DNA from: JAWXCM01 sp034408745
GTDB lineage: Bacteria; Acidobacteriota; Terriglobia; Bryobacterales; Bryobacteraceae
DNA length: 64,000 nucleotides
Direction of reading: 5' to 3'
NCBI GenBank assembly: GCA_034408745.1
Contig: JAWXCM010000036.1
Coordinates: forward strand, 1-64,000
Shown here: positions 8,486 through 16,481 of the stretch, one piece after another
Layout: the number at the start of each line of letters is the position of its first letter
Numbering within the stretch: the first letter of the stretch is position 1
Translations under genes and position numbers: made by a program
The notes under the pieces: generated by a model
The model's database searches: none
What the model was told of the DNA's origin: nothing
Seen by the model: the letters and a program-made list of their open reading frames with translations, nothing else

Positions 8486-10005
8486 AAAACGAAGTGTTGG
8501 CCCGTCTGGGCATTGGGCACGACAACCCCGGCGCCCACAACGGCGCGTGGCTCGACACTGCAGGCGATCTGCTGGTGTCGCTGGATCCGAGCGATGGCAC
8601 GCCGCTCGGCAAAGTGCGGATGGCTGGCGCCGACGACTATGAGGCAGTGATGGCGCGCGCAGTGGACGTGTTCGCGCGCTGGCGCATGTTCCCCGCCCCG
8701 CAGCGCGGCGCTGTCGTGCGCGAGATCGGCGAAGAACTGCGGCGGCACAAGGCCGACCTGGGCGCGCTGGTCTCCATGGAGATGGGCAAGATCCTGCAGG
8801 AAGGGCTCGGCGAAGTGCAGGAGATGATCGACATCGCCGACTTTGCCTGCGGCCTGTCGCGCCAGTTGTACGGCCTGTCGATGCACAGCGAACGCGCGCA
8901 ACACCGTATGTTTGAGCAATGGCATCCGCTCGGCGTGGTGGGCGTCATCACGGCGTTCAACTTCCCTGTTGCGGTGTGGGCGTGGAATGCGCTGCTCGCG
9001 GCTGTGTGTGGCGACTGCGTGGTTTGGAAGCCGTCGCCCGAAACGCCGCTGACCGCCATCGCGGTGCAGAAGATCTGCAATGCGGTGCTGGAACGGCATG
9101 GCTGGCAGGGCGTGTTCGGACTGGTGATCGGCGACGTCCCGGTGGTGGGTGAGCGCATGTTATCCGACGCACGGCTGCCGTTGATCAGCGCCACCGGCTC
9201 CACCGCCATGGGGCGGCGTGTGGCCGAGGTGGTGGGCCGGCGGCTGGGTCGAACGCTGCTGGAGTTGGGCGGCAACAACGGGTTGATCGTGATGCCGGAC
9301 GCGAGCCTCGACATGGTGCTTCGAGCCGCGTTGTTCGGCGCGGTCGGCACGGCAGGACAGCGCTGCACGTCGATTCGCAGGCTGTTCCTGCACCGCAGCA
9401 TCGCCGCCGCCATGACGAAGAAGCTGATGGCCGCCTGGAAGCAGGTATGCATCGGCTCGCCGCTGGACCCGTCGACGCTGATGGGTCCGCTGGTGAACGC
9501 GGCCGCGGTCGACCGGATGCAGGACGGTCTGCGGCGGATTCGCGAGCAGGGCGGCGAGATCCTGTACGGCGGCAACCGGCTGGCCGGCAACTACGTGGAA
9601 CCGTGCCTGGTGCGGGCTCGCGCGGACATGCCGATTGTGCGCGAGGAGATCTTCGCACCCATCCTGTATCTGATCGAGTTCGACGAACTGGACCAGGCGA
9701 TTACGTGGCACAACGATGTGCCGCAGGGCCTGTCGTCAGCCATCTTCACGGAGAGCATGCGCTCCGCCGAGACGTTCCTGAGCGCGCGGGGCAGCGACTG
9801 CGGAATTGCCAACGTGAACATCGGGACCAGCGGCGCCGAGATCGGCGGGGCGTTCGGCGGCGAGAAGGACACGGGCGGCGGACGCGAATCGGGCAGCGAT
9901 GCGTGGAAGGCTTACATGCGCCGCCAGACCGTCACTGTCAACTGGTCGACCGAGTTGCCGCTGGCTCAGGGAATCGAGTTCCCGGCAAGCCACACCAGCG
10001 AGTAG
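8461..10005 (+). CDS. Aldehyde dehydrogenase, ALDH7 (aminoadipate semialdehyde dehydrogenase)-like
   Basis: A 514-residue NAD(P)-dependent aldehyde dehydrogenase. The catalytic Glu268 (LLELGGNN) and Cys302 (GQRCTS) are present, as is the binding stretch GVITAFNFPVAVWAWN. The GGNN and GQRCTS signatures and the FGGEKDTGGGRESGSDAWK region are those of the ALDH7/antiquitin group, which oxidises alpha-aminoadipate semialdehyde in lysine breakdown. No other lysine-catabolic gene is nearby, so the substrate is uncertain. The start at 8461 is chosen because GGAGGG (8449-8454) lies 6 bases upstream. A second in-frame ATG at 8482 forms an ATGA overlap with the previous stop but has no ribosome site. 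The 3' end overlaps the convergent YwiC-like gene by 40 bases. Confidence 0.9.
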   Translation: MAVADLAMKNEVLARLGIGHDNPGAHNGAWLDTAGDLLVSLDPSDGTPLGKVRMAGADDYEAVMARAVDVFARWRMFPAPQRGAVVREIGEELRRHKADLGALVSMEMGKILQEGLGEVQEMIDIADFACGLSRQLYGLSMHSERAQHRMFEQWHPLGVVGVITAFNFPVAVWAWNALLAAVCGDCVVWKPSPETPLTAIAVQKICNAVLERHGWQGVFGLVIGDVPVVGERMLSDARLPLISATGSTAMGRRVAEVVGRRLGRTLLELGGNNGLIVMPDASLDMVLRAALFGAVGTAGQRCTSIRRLFLHRSIAAAMTKKLMAAWKQVCIGSPLDPSTLMGPLVNAAAVDRMQDGLRRIREQGGEILYGGNRLAGNYVEPCLVRARADMPIVREEIFAPILYLIEFDELDQAITWHNDVPQGLSSAIFTESMRSAETFLSARGSDCGIANVNIGTSGAEIGGAFGGEKDTGGGRESGSDAWKAYMRRQTVTVNWSTELPLAQGIEFPASHTSE

Positions 10006-10721
10006 ACCACTTCCGTCCAGCCGATCTGTTTCAGGTTGAGCGTGCGGGTCGGCCGGAAGCCGTACCACAAGGCTCGGGTAATGGCCGGAAGGTAGCCGGC
10101 TGGTGTCGCCCATCCGACACGCCCCGTCGCTCCCAACAGCACCACGGCACTGAGCAGAAACAGATGGTACGAGATGCAGTAGCGGCGAATGGAAGCCGCC
10201 GCTTCAGGTGTCTTCGCGTGTGCCGTTTTGACGCGCATTTTGACGTAGAACACCGTGCCGGTGAAGTAGAGCAGGGCGAGGGCGTACAGTATCCCGGCGC
10301 GCCCGTCGATGCGCCCGGTCGCTACGTAATACGCGGCAGGGGCATTCAGCATGGACGCCGAGACGGCGATCAGCTCACCGGTAAGCGTTCGGGCACCACC
10401 GGTCATGGCGGCCTCCGCCTGCCACGTCAGCACCACAGCGGCGATTGCACCGAAGCCGAGCAGCGCGGGATACTCCGGCAACAGGAACACGCCTGCAAAC
10501 ACGCTGGCGGCCAGGAGCGTGATGCCGCCGCGGCCCTTGCGGCTGATCGGCTGCGCTCGGCGGATATTGCGCCAGGCCTCCAGGAACGGCTCGCGGGCAA
10601 GGAACAGCAGAAGCGCGGAAGTCACGAACAGCAACGCGTGCGCAGAGAACTGGCCCGCCGCGATCAGCCCCAGCGCGAGCGGCAAAAAGAACATTCCCCA
10701 GGAACCGTGTTCCTTCGGCAT
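9966..10721 (-). CDS. YwiC-like integral membrane protein
   Basis: A 251-residue protein made mostly of hydrophobic helices (about seven to eight). It opens with the PKEHGSWGMFFLPL motif of the YwiC-like family. The function of this family is unknown; its first segment recalls the prenyltransferase-like UbiA fold, but the aspartate-rich motifs of active enzymes are not obvious. A GAGGAT ribosome site precedes the ATG. It is convergent with, and overlaps by 40 bases, the aldehyde dehydrogenase gene, and is divergent from trmFO with 20 bases between the two starts. Confidence 0.82.
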   Translation of the reverse strand: MPKEHGSWGMFFLPLALGLIAAGQFSAHALLFVTSALLLFLAREPFLEAWRNIRRAQPISRKGRGGITLLAASVFAGVFLLPEYPALLGFGAIAAVVLTWQAEAAMTGGARTLTGELIAVSASMLNAPAAYYVATGRIDGRAGILYALALLYFTGTVFYVKMRVKTAHAKTPEAAASIRRYCISYHLFLLSAVVLLGATGRVGWATPAGYLPAITRALWYGFRPTRTLNLKQIGWTEVVYSLVWLAGNSIP

Positions 10722-10727
10722 AAACGC

Positions 10728-10733
10728 TATCCT
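10728..10733 (+). promoter_or_regulatory. -10-like TATCCT upstream of trmFO
   Basis: TATCCT ends 8 bases before the GTG start of trmFO, in the 20-base gap to the divergent YwiC-like gene. The spacing is slightly longer than in the other leaderless-type promoters here. No good ribosome site precedes the GTG. Confidence 0.35.
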
Positions 10734-10741
10734 CGAATCAG

Positions 10742-12082
10742 GTGAACAGCAGGATCATTCACATTATCGGTGCCGGGCTTGCGGGAACCGAAGCGGCGTG
10801 GCAGGTGGCCCGAACCGGTCTGCACTGTGTCCTGTGGGAGATGCGTCCCGTTCGCATGACTCCGGCGCACAAGACGGACCAGTTTGCCGAACTGGTGTGC
10901 TCCAATTCGCTCAAGAGCGAGTCGGAGAATACCGCACCCTGGCTGCTGAAGCAGGAGCTGCGGAAGCTCGATTCACTAGCAATGCGGGCCGCGGCAGTGG
11001 CGAGGGTGCCGGGCGGACACGCACTCACCGTCGACCGCGACGTGTTCTCGGGCGAGATCGCGCGGATGCTGGAAGAGACCGGACGGGTGGAAGTGCGGCG
11101 CGAAGAAGTGACGCGCATCCCCGACGAAGGCATCGTGATTGTGGCGTCGGGGCCGCTGACCAGCGATGCGCTTTCAGAAGACATCGTGCGCATTACCGGA
11201 AGCGGCAGGCTCTACTTCTACGACGCCATCAGCCCCATCGTCGACGCCGACACCATCGATTTCAAGATTGCCTTCCGGGCGTCACGGTACGGCAAGTCGC
11301 TGGACGGCGGCGACGATTACGTCAACTGCCCGATGAACAAAGCCCAGTATGAGACGTTCGTCGACGCGGTGCTGACGGCCGATTCCTACCAGTCCCACTT
11401 CGACGAGAAGGTCCCCTTCTTCGAGGCTTGCCTGCCGGTGGAGGAGCTGGCCCGGCGGGGTCGGGAGACGCTGCGATTCGGTCCGCTGAAGCCGGTCGGG
11501 CTTACCGATCCGCGCACGGGACGCTGGCCCTGGGCTGTGGTGCAACTGCGTCAGGAGAACCTGCGCGCGGCCAGCTACAACATGGTCGGGTTCCAGAACC
11601 ACCTGCGGTTCGGTGAGCAGAAGCGAATCTTCCGCCTGATCCCCGGCCTCGAAAACGCCGAGTTCCTCCGCTACGGGCAGATCCACCGCAACACGTACAT
11701 CAATGCGCCGTCGCTCCTGACCGCGTCTCTGCAGTTGCAGTCCGATCCGCGCATCTTCTTCGCCGGACAGATTTCGGGCGTCGAGGGTTATATGGAAGCT
11801 ATCTCCACCGGCCTGTCGGCAGGCAAGTTCGCAGCGGCGTATGCGCGCGGTGAATCGCTTCGCCCGTGGCCGAGGGAGACGGCGCTCGGCTCCCTGACCC
11901 ACTACCTCACCCACGCCGATGCGAAAAACTACCAGCCCGCCAACATCACTTTCGACCTGCTGCCTGTGCTCGACGAACCGACGCGAAAGCGCCTGAGCAA
12001 TGACAGGAAGGCGCGTCACGCGGAGGTTTGCCGCCGGGCTCTGACAGCGATCGACGAGCATTTGGCGGTGGCCTGTGTCTGA
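10742..12082 (+). CDS. trmFO: tRNA (uracil-54-C5) methyltransferase TrmFO, folate- and FAD-dependent
   Basis: A 446-residue protein of the usual TrmFO length. It makes ribothymidine at tRNA position 54, using methylenetetrahydrofolate as carbon donor and reduced FAD. The N-terminal dinucleotide-binding motif GAGLAG is at residues 10-15. The catalytic cysteine of the conserved CSNSLKSE motif is Cys53, the same position as in Bacillus subtilis. The NCPMNKAQYE and HRNTYIN motifs are also typical. It is the first gene of a compact run with a Xer recombinase, a zincin and tadA. The trmFO-xerC adjacency is also known from Firmicutes. The start is GTG. Confidence 0.96.
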   Translation: MNSRIIHIIGAGLAGTEAAWQVARTGLHCVLWEMRPVRMTPAHKTDQFAELVCSNSLKSESENTAPWLLKQELRKLDSLAMRAAAVARVPGGHALTVDRDVFSGEIARMLEETGRVEVRREEVTRIPDEGIVIVASGPLTSDALSEDIVRITGSGRLYFYDAISPIVDADTIDFKIAFRASRYGKSLDGGDDYVNCPMNKAQYETFVDAVLTADSYQSHFDEKVPFFEACLPVEELARRGRETLRFGPLKPVGLTDPRTGRWPWAVVQLRQENLRAASYNMVGFQNHLRFGEQKRIFRLIPGLENAEFLRYGQIHRNTYINAPSLLTASLQLQSDPRIFFAGQISGVEGYMEAISTGLSAGKFAAAYARGESLRPWPRETALGSLTHYLTHADAKNYQPANITFDLLPVLDEPTRKRLSNDRKARHAEVCRRALTAIDEHLAVACV

Positions 12083-12983
12083 CGGCTTGCCGGTCCTTGT
12101 CGATGGCTACCTCGCTTCTCTGGCGCGGGAGAACGCGTCGGCGCATACCATTCGGAACTACGGCGTCGACCTCAACGCCTGGGTCGCGTTCCTGACGCCG
12201 CCGGATGGGGAGCCGCCTTTGGTCACGGAGCTCGACGTCCTGACCATGCGCGAGTGGCTGGCGAGCCTCTACGACAAAGAGCTGGAAACCAGCAGCGTGC
12301 GGCGCAAGCTGGCGGCGGTACGGTCGTTTCTAAAATGGGCGGAGCGACAGGGGCTGGTACAGCGAAACGTGGCCAGGCTGGTTCGAACCCCGAAGATGAT
12401 CCAGCGATTGCCCGCGGTGCCTTCACCCGAGACCGCAAGTCACCTTCTCGATTCGGTGAAGGAGCAGGCCGCCGAGACGGATCGGCCACACCCGGCGCGC
12501 GACCTCGCCATCTTTGAGCTGCTCTACGGATGCGGACTGCGGGTCTCGGAACTGGTGGGTTTGAACCTGCGGGACATCGACCTGAATGAACGGTGGATGC
12601 GTGTCCGCGGCAAAGGCCGCAAAGAACGTGAGGTGCCCTACGGAGAACGTGCCGCTGACGCGCTGCTTCGATGGCTGGAAGCGCGCTCGCCGTCCGATCC
12701 GGCGGAGGTGGCGGTGTTCCTCAACCACCATGGCCGCCGATTGACGGACCGGAGTGTCCGCCGCGTGGTTCGGTTCTATTCCGATCAGGTGCTGGGGGAT
12801 TCGTCGATTCACCCGCACACGTTCCGCCACGCCTACGCGACGCACATGCTGGCGTCGGGAGCGGACCTGCGCGCCATCCAGGAATTGCTGGGTCACGCGC
12901 GGCTTTCCACTACTCAGAAATACACACAGGTGGCACTTTCAGACCTGATGCGAGTCTACGATAAATGCCATCCCAGGGCCTGA
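12075..12983 (+). CDS. xerC: Tyrosine recombinase XerC/XerD-type
   Basis: A 302-residue site-specific recombinase, the usual Xer length, which resolves chromosome dimers at dif sites. An N-terminal SAM-like DNA-binding domain (to about 105) is followed by the catalytic domain with Arg156 (GCGLRVSEL), Lys180, His248 and Arg251 (HTFRH), His274 (LLGHA) and nucleophile Tyr283. All catalytic residues are intact. The GTG start overlaps the trmFO stop by 8 bases, so translation is probably coupled. I assign XerC rather than XerD mainly from the trmFO neighbourhood. No integron or phage features are near, so this is a housekeeping recombinase. Confidence 0.9.
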   Translation: MSDGLPVLVDGYLASLARENASAHTIRNYGVDLNAWVAFLTPPDGEPPLVTELDVLTMREWLASLYDKELETSSVRRKLAAVRSFLKWAERQGLVQRNVARLVRTPKMIQRLPAVPSPETASHLLDSVKEQAAETDRPHPARDLAIFELLYGCGLRVSELVGLNLRDIDLNERWMRVRGKGRKEREVPYGERAADALLRWLEARSPSDPAEVAVFLNHHGRRLTDRSVRRVVRFYSDQVLGDSSIHPHTFRHAYATHMLASGADLRAIQELLGHARLSTTQKYTQVALSDLMRVYDKCHPRA

Positions 12984-12989
12984 GAATCG

Positions 12990-13385
12990 ATGCTGGCTGA
13001 AGATTTCGATCAGATCGTGGAGCGCGCGTACCGGCGAATCCCCGCCCGTTTCCGACGGCGGATGGAGAACGTCGCGGTGGTGGTGGAAGACGGGCCGTCG
13101 CCGGATCAGCTGTCCCGCGGGAGGGTGCCTCGAGGGGACACCCTGCTCGGGTTGTATGAGGGTCGTCCACTGCGATACCGAAGCGTGTCGGAGGGATTCG
13201 CACTGCCCGACCGCATCACCATATTCCAGCGGCCACACGAAGCCATCGCGCGGGACCGGCAGGAGCTGGAGCGGCTGGTCGAACAAACGCTGTGGCACGA
13301 AATCGCGCATTATTTTGGCATGAATGAGCGCGAGGTGCGTGCCGCGGAGCGCCACCGCCGGATGCGTCGACTATGGCCCCATTGA
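12990..13385 (+). CDS. Small zincin-like metallopeptidase family protein
   Basis: A 131-residue protein of the short zincin-like family (Pfam PF06262, formerly DUF1025). HExxH lies at 103-107 (HEIAHYFG), with a downstream acidic residue near 113 that could complete the metal site. The motifs RRMENVAVVVED and DRITIFQRP are typical of the family. Structures of relatives show a minimal zincin fold, but the biological substrate is unknown. It starts 6 bases after the recombinase gene and overlaps tadA by 13 bases. Confidence 0.88.
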   Translation: MLAEDFDQIVERAYRRIPARFRRRMENVAVVVEDGPSPDQLSRGRVPRGDTLLGLYEGRPLRYRSVSEGFALPDRITIFQRPHEAIARDRQELERLVEQTLWHEIAHYFGMNEREVRAAERHRRMRRLWPH

Positions 13386-13831
13386 GCTCCGACGAGCAGT
13401 TCATGCGCGAGGCCCTGGCGCTGGCCTCGATCGCTGAGGCCGCCGGAGAGGTTCCTGTCGGCGCCGTGGTCGTCGCCGGCGGCGTAATCATCGGCCGCGG
13501 AAGCAACAGCCCGGCCGGCAGCAGCGATCCCACCGCACACGCCGAGATGCAGGCGATCCGGGAGGCGTCCCGCGCGACTGGGAATTACCGGCTGGCGGAA
13601 GCCGACCTGTACGTGACGCTGGAACCCTGCCCGATGTGTGCCGGAGCGCTGGTGCACGCCCGAATTCGCAGACTGGTGTTCGGCGCCCGCGATCTCAGGT
13701 TCGGTGCCGTTCGCAGCAAATTCCGAATCGCCGACTCCGATCTGCTGAACCACCGGGTGGAGGTTGTGGAGGGAGTACTGGCCACCGAATGCGTCGCACG
13801 GATGCGCGAATTCTTTGGGAAAAAGCGTTAA
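13373..13831 (+). CDS. tadA: tRNA-specific adenosine deaminase TadA
   Basis: A 152-residue zinc deaminase that converts adenosine 34 to inosine in the tRNA-Arg anticodon. The metal and proton-transfer motifs are present: His56 and Glu58 (TAHAEMQ), Cys86 and Cys89 (EPCPMC). Length and motif spacing are standard. The ATG overlaps the zincin gene by 13 bases. It is the last gene of the trmFO-xerC-zincin-tadA run, so two tRNA-modifying enzymes bracket the recombinase and the peptidase. Confidence 0.94.
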   Translation: MAPLSSDEQFMREALALASIAEAAGEVPVGAVVVAGGVIIGRGSNSPAGSSDPTAHAEMQAIREASRATGNYRLAEADLYVTLEPCPMCAGALVHARIRRLVFGARDLRFGAVRSKFRIADSDLLNHRVEVVEGVLATECVARMREFFGKKR

Positions 13832-13845
13832 GTATCACACCAGTA

Positions 13846-13935
13846 CTATTCCTTCCAGTCCACGTTCCTGGGCATAAAGCCCCAGTACCCACGACCCGTC
13901 TGCTGGTAGTCCTTATAGGCCTGCGGATGGGTGTT
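13846..13935 (-). pseudogene. Possible 3' remnant of a lost minus-strand gene
   Basis: In the 144-base gap between tadA and the FkbM-type gene, the minus strand has a 29-codon open stretch. It ends in a stop and has protein-like composition, unlike the usual Arg/Pro-rich shadows (for example GRGYWGFMPRNVDWKE at its end). It is closed upstream by a stop at 13936-13938 and has no start codon in a sensible position. I do not recognise the family. It could be a degraded C-terminus or a chance frame. Confidence 0.25.
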
Positions 13936-13975
13936 TCACCTGCGTTTCCGAACGAATATTAGAAGAGCGATATTG

Positions 13976-15148
13976 ATGCCACAGGTTTCCATCTCTGCGC
14001 TGCAAGACTGCGTGGAATCACTGTTGGTGACCATGGAGATCCATCACCGCGCGCTGCAGGAGCAGCAGGAGCAGGTTGGGTCTCTGCGCCAACTGACAGA
14101 CGGCGCCGGGCATGCTGTTCCGGCAACAACGGGAAGTCCCGAATGGGAAGGACGTCTGGTGCGGGTTAAGAAGGAACTGGTGGACGTACGCCAGTTGCTG
14201 GACATCGGCACGCAGACGCAATCCGAGCTCATCTCGGCAATACAGGCAGTTTCATTGAGGGTTTCTATGTTGAATTCGTCGTCCCAACGGCAGTTCCGGT
14301 TCAGCGACCCACCCGCTCCGGGCATCCCGGGAAGTCCGTCCTCTTGTTATCTGGGGAACAACCGGTTGCTGGTTCGAACTGTTCACAATTTGAATTTGCT
14401 CTGCGATTCCGGCGACTTGATGATGACTCCACCGCTTGCCCTTACCGGCATGTGGGAGTCCGACACGACGGCACTTTTGTTTCGTTTTCTCAAGCCAGGA
14501 ATGAAGTTCCTCGATATCGGAGCCAATATTGGCTACTTCACCGTGCTGGGCGCGTCCATCGTGACGCAATCCGGCCGCGTCGATGCATTTGAGCCCGACC
14601 CTGTCGCGTTCCAGTTGCTGGAGCAAAACACTCGGATGAATCACATCTCACATCACGCGCGGCTTCACAACACCGCGCTGGCGGATTCGAACGGGCCTCG
14701 CAAGTTCCACAGCTTCCAGAAGAATTTCGCGGCTGGAACCTTGTCGGATCTCTCCCCCGAACAGCTGGCCGAATATCGGGAGCAGCCGACCGAAGCGCGG
14801 GTCCAGTGCCGCACGCTCGACGAAGTGTATCGGGACGACGACGTTGTTTTCGACGTGGTGAAACTGAATACCGAAGGCGCCGAACCTCTGGTATTCGATG
14901 GCGGCCGTGAGTTCTTCCGGCGAAACATTCATGACGGGACCGTACTGGCGCTGCACTTCAATCCGCCCGCCATTCACGGGATCGGCCGCAAGCCCGCCGA
15001 CATGCTGGATGCGATTCGCAGCCAGGGATTCCGCGTGTTCCGACGCTCGTCGGCCCAGGAAGTGGAAGAAGTCTGGTCGAATTCCTCGATTGACATGTGG
15101 TCTCCGGGCGATCTGCTGGTAACGCGCAGCCCGTTCGGGCTTCGATAG
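13976..15148 (+). CDS. FkbM-family SAM-dependent methyltransferase
   Basis: A 390-residue protein. An N-terminal region of about 110 residues, rich in Gln, Leu and Glu (probable coiled coil at 15-95), precedes a FkbM-type methyltransferase domain. The SAM-binding loop DIGANIG is at 180-186, followed by VDAFEPDPVAF and VVKLNTEGAE. FkbM proteins usually O-methylate sugars or polyketides. The adjacent glycosyltransferase-like gene suggests a surface glycan. The frame is open back to 13931, but the ATG at 13976 has a better ribosome site (AGAAGAG) and the protein is complete from there. Confidence 0.84.
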   Translation: MPQVSISALQDCVESLLVTMEIHHRALQEQQEQVGSLRQLTDGAGHAVPATTGSPEWEGRLVRVKKELVDVRQLLDIGTQTQSELISAIQAVSLRVSMLNSSSQRQFRFSDPPAPGIPGSPSSCYLGNNRLLVRTVHNLNLLCDSGDLMMTPPLALTGMWESDTTALLFRFLKPGMKFLDIGANIGYFTVLGASIVTQSGRVDAFEPDPVAFQLLEQNTRMNHISHHARLHNTALADSNGPRKFHSFQKNFAAGTLSDLSPEQLAEYREQPTEARVQCRTLDEVYRDDDVVFDVVKLNTEGAEPLVFDGGREFFRRNIHDGTVLALHFNPPAIHGIGRKPADMLDAIRSQGFRVFRRSSAQEVEEVWSNSSIDMWSPGDLLVTRSPFGLR

Positions 15149-15165
15149 TGAGCACGGGTGGAGTA

Positions 15166-16368
15166 ATGAACGTAGCAGTAGTCAGCTTGACTCCGATAGG
15201 TCGGCAGGGGGGATGCCAGCGCTTCACTCTCGACGCCATACAGTCGATCCGCGCCCGCGGTGACCGCTGTGAGGCGTTTGCGGTGCGGGAATCCGATCCG
15301 GCCGGCGAATCCGCTCCGGACCGGCCTGCTCCGGATCGGGCCTTCGTGCATACGTTCGACGCCCATGGAGAGCGGGAACTCGCGTTCCGGGAAGTTCTCG
15401 GTTTGTTGTCTGGTTTCGATGCGGTCTGGGTCCATCAATACCTGGCAAGCGAACTGGTTTTCGACATCCTTGGGGCCGTCCCGGAATCGTTGTCCCTGCT
15501 GCTGACCAATCTGGGCGATGAACGCGTGTTGCCCCAGTTTGAGGAGCGCTACAGGCCGTCGCGCAATCACCGGTTTGTCGACGCAGCCGAGTTTCTGTCG
15601 GTGTCCGGCCACACCGTCAAGGCAAACAGCATCGTGATCCGTGCTGGGATCTGGTCCGATTTCATGGGATCTACCAACCCTGTGGAGCGCGAGCCGGGAC
15701 AGATCTGCACGCTGGACGGAGTGTCCGCGAATGCGGGGCTGGAGACGGCGATTCTGGGGCTGCCTGCGGGCTGCTCGCTGGTGGTTGTAGGCGCACCGCA
15801 ACGTGATGCGGCATTCCTGCGCGTAGTAGGCGCAGCGGTTGCCGGGCGCAGGGTGTGCTTTACCGGGAACGTTCCGGAAACGCGACGTCGCTCTGTGCTG
15901 GCCGCGTCGGAAATCCTCGTAGCAGCTCATTTCCCGGTGCAGGCGGAGGGCGGAGCCGATTGTGCCGATCCATTTGCATCGCTGGTACTGCTGGAAGCGC
16001 TCGGCAGCGACACTCTGCCGGTGGCGTCGGACTTCGTGCCTCATCTGGAGCTGATGAACTCCCTCGGCCTCTCCGATTTCGTCTTCCCGGCGGGTCGCCA
16101 CGACCTGCTTCGAAATATGATCGATCGCATTCTGGCCATGCCTGTGGAAGAAGTCTCGATGCGCAAGGGAAAGGCTCGAGCACGCATCCGCCAGTCCTGG
16201 CTGTGGGACGACTACTGGTTCCGGGTTCGCCAGGCACTGCGTCTGGACAACATGGAGCCGGAGAAAAGTGACTTTGAATTACGGTCGTCAGTGCGGGGCG
16301 TTCGGTCGGCAGCCGCGGGTTATTCGGTCGGCGGTCACACTCTGAACTGGAAGGCTTTTCAGTTTTGA
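15166..16368 (+). CDS. Probable GT-B type glycosyltransferase (group 1-like)
   Basis: A 400-residue protein with the two-lobed outline of GT4-like glycosyltransferases. The N-terminal segment MNVAVVSLTPIGRQGG lies next to a glycine-rich loop, and the C-terminal half has CFTGNVPETRRRSVLAAS and DPFASLVLLEALGSDTLPV, where such enzymes bind the sugar nucleotide. Similarity is visible only by pattern, so donor and acceptor are unknown. The start is uncertain: the ATG at 15166 is used, but a GTG at 15148 overlaps the stop of the methyltransferase gene. It is probably co-transcribed with that gene. Confidence 0.6.
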   Translation: MNVAVVSLTPIGRQGGCQRFTLDAIQSIRARGDRCEAFAVRESDPAGESAPDRPAPDRAFVHTFDAHGERELAFREVLGLLSGFDAVWVHQYLASELVFDILGAVPESLSLLLTNLGDERVLPQFEERYRPSRNHRFVDAAEFLSVSGHTVKANSIVIRAGIWSDFMGSTNPVEREPGQICTLDGVSANAGLETAILGLPAGCSLVVVGAPQRDAAFLRVVGAAVAGRRVCFTGNVPETRRRSVLAASEILVAAHFPVQAEGGADCADPFASLVLLEALGSDTLPVASDFVPHLELMNSLGLSDFVFPAGRHDLLRNMIDRILAMPVEEVSMRKGKARARIRQSWLWDDYWFRVRQALRLDNMEPEKSDFELRSSVRGVRSAAAGYSVGGHTLNWKAFQF

Positions 16369-16481
16369 ATTGATGAATTTCTCAACACAGCACTGAACAT
16401 AGTCGGATTTCCCCACACAAGGATGCTATCCTGAAGGTGGCAGAAAACCTCGCGTTGCACTACTTAAGCGGGGAGACTCCG

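Noticed and set aside
9447..10745. A 432-residue plus-strand frame spanning the end of the aldehyde dehydrogenase gene and the YwiC gene
   Set aside because: It crosses two well-supported genes in the wrong frame or strand and has no family resemblance.
12075..12082. Identical GTGTCTGA overlaps at trmFO/xerC and mutB/meaB (24142-24149)
   Set aside because: The same 8-base overlap twice is eye-catching, but two cases are compatible with chance given common GTG starts and TGA stops.
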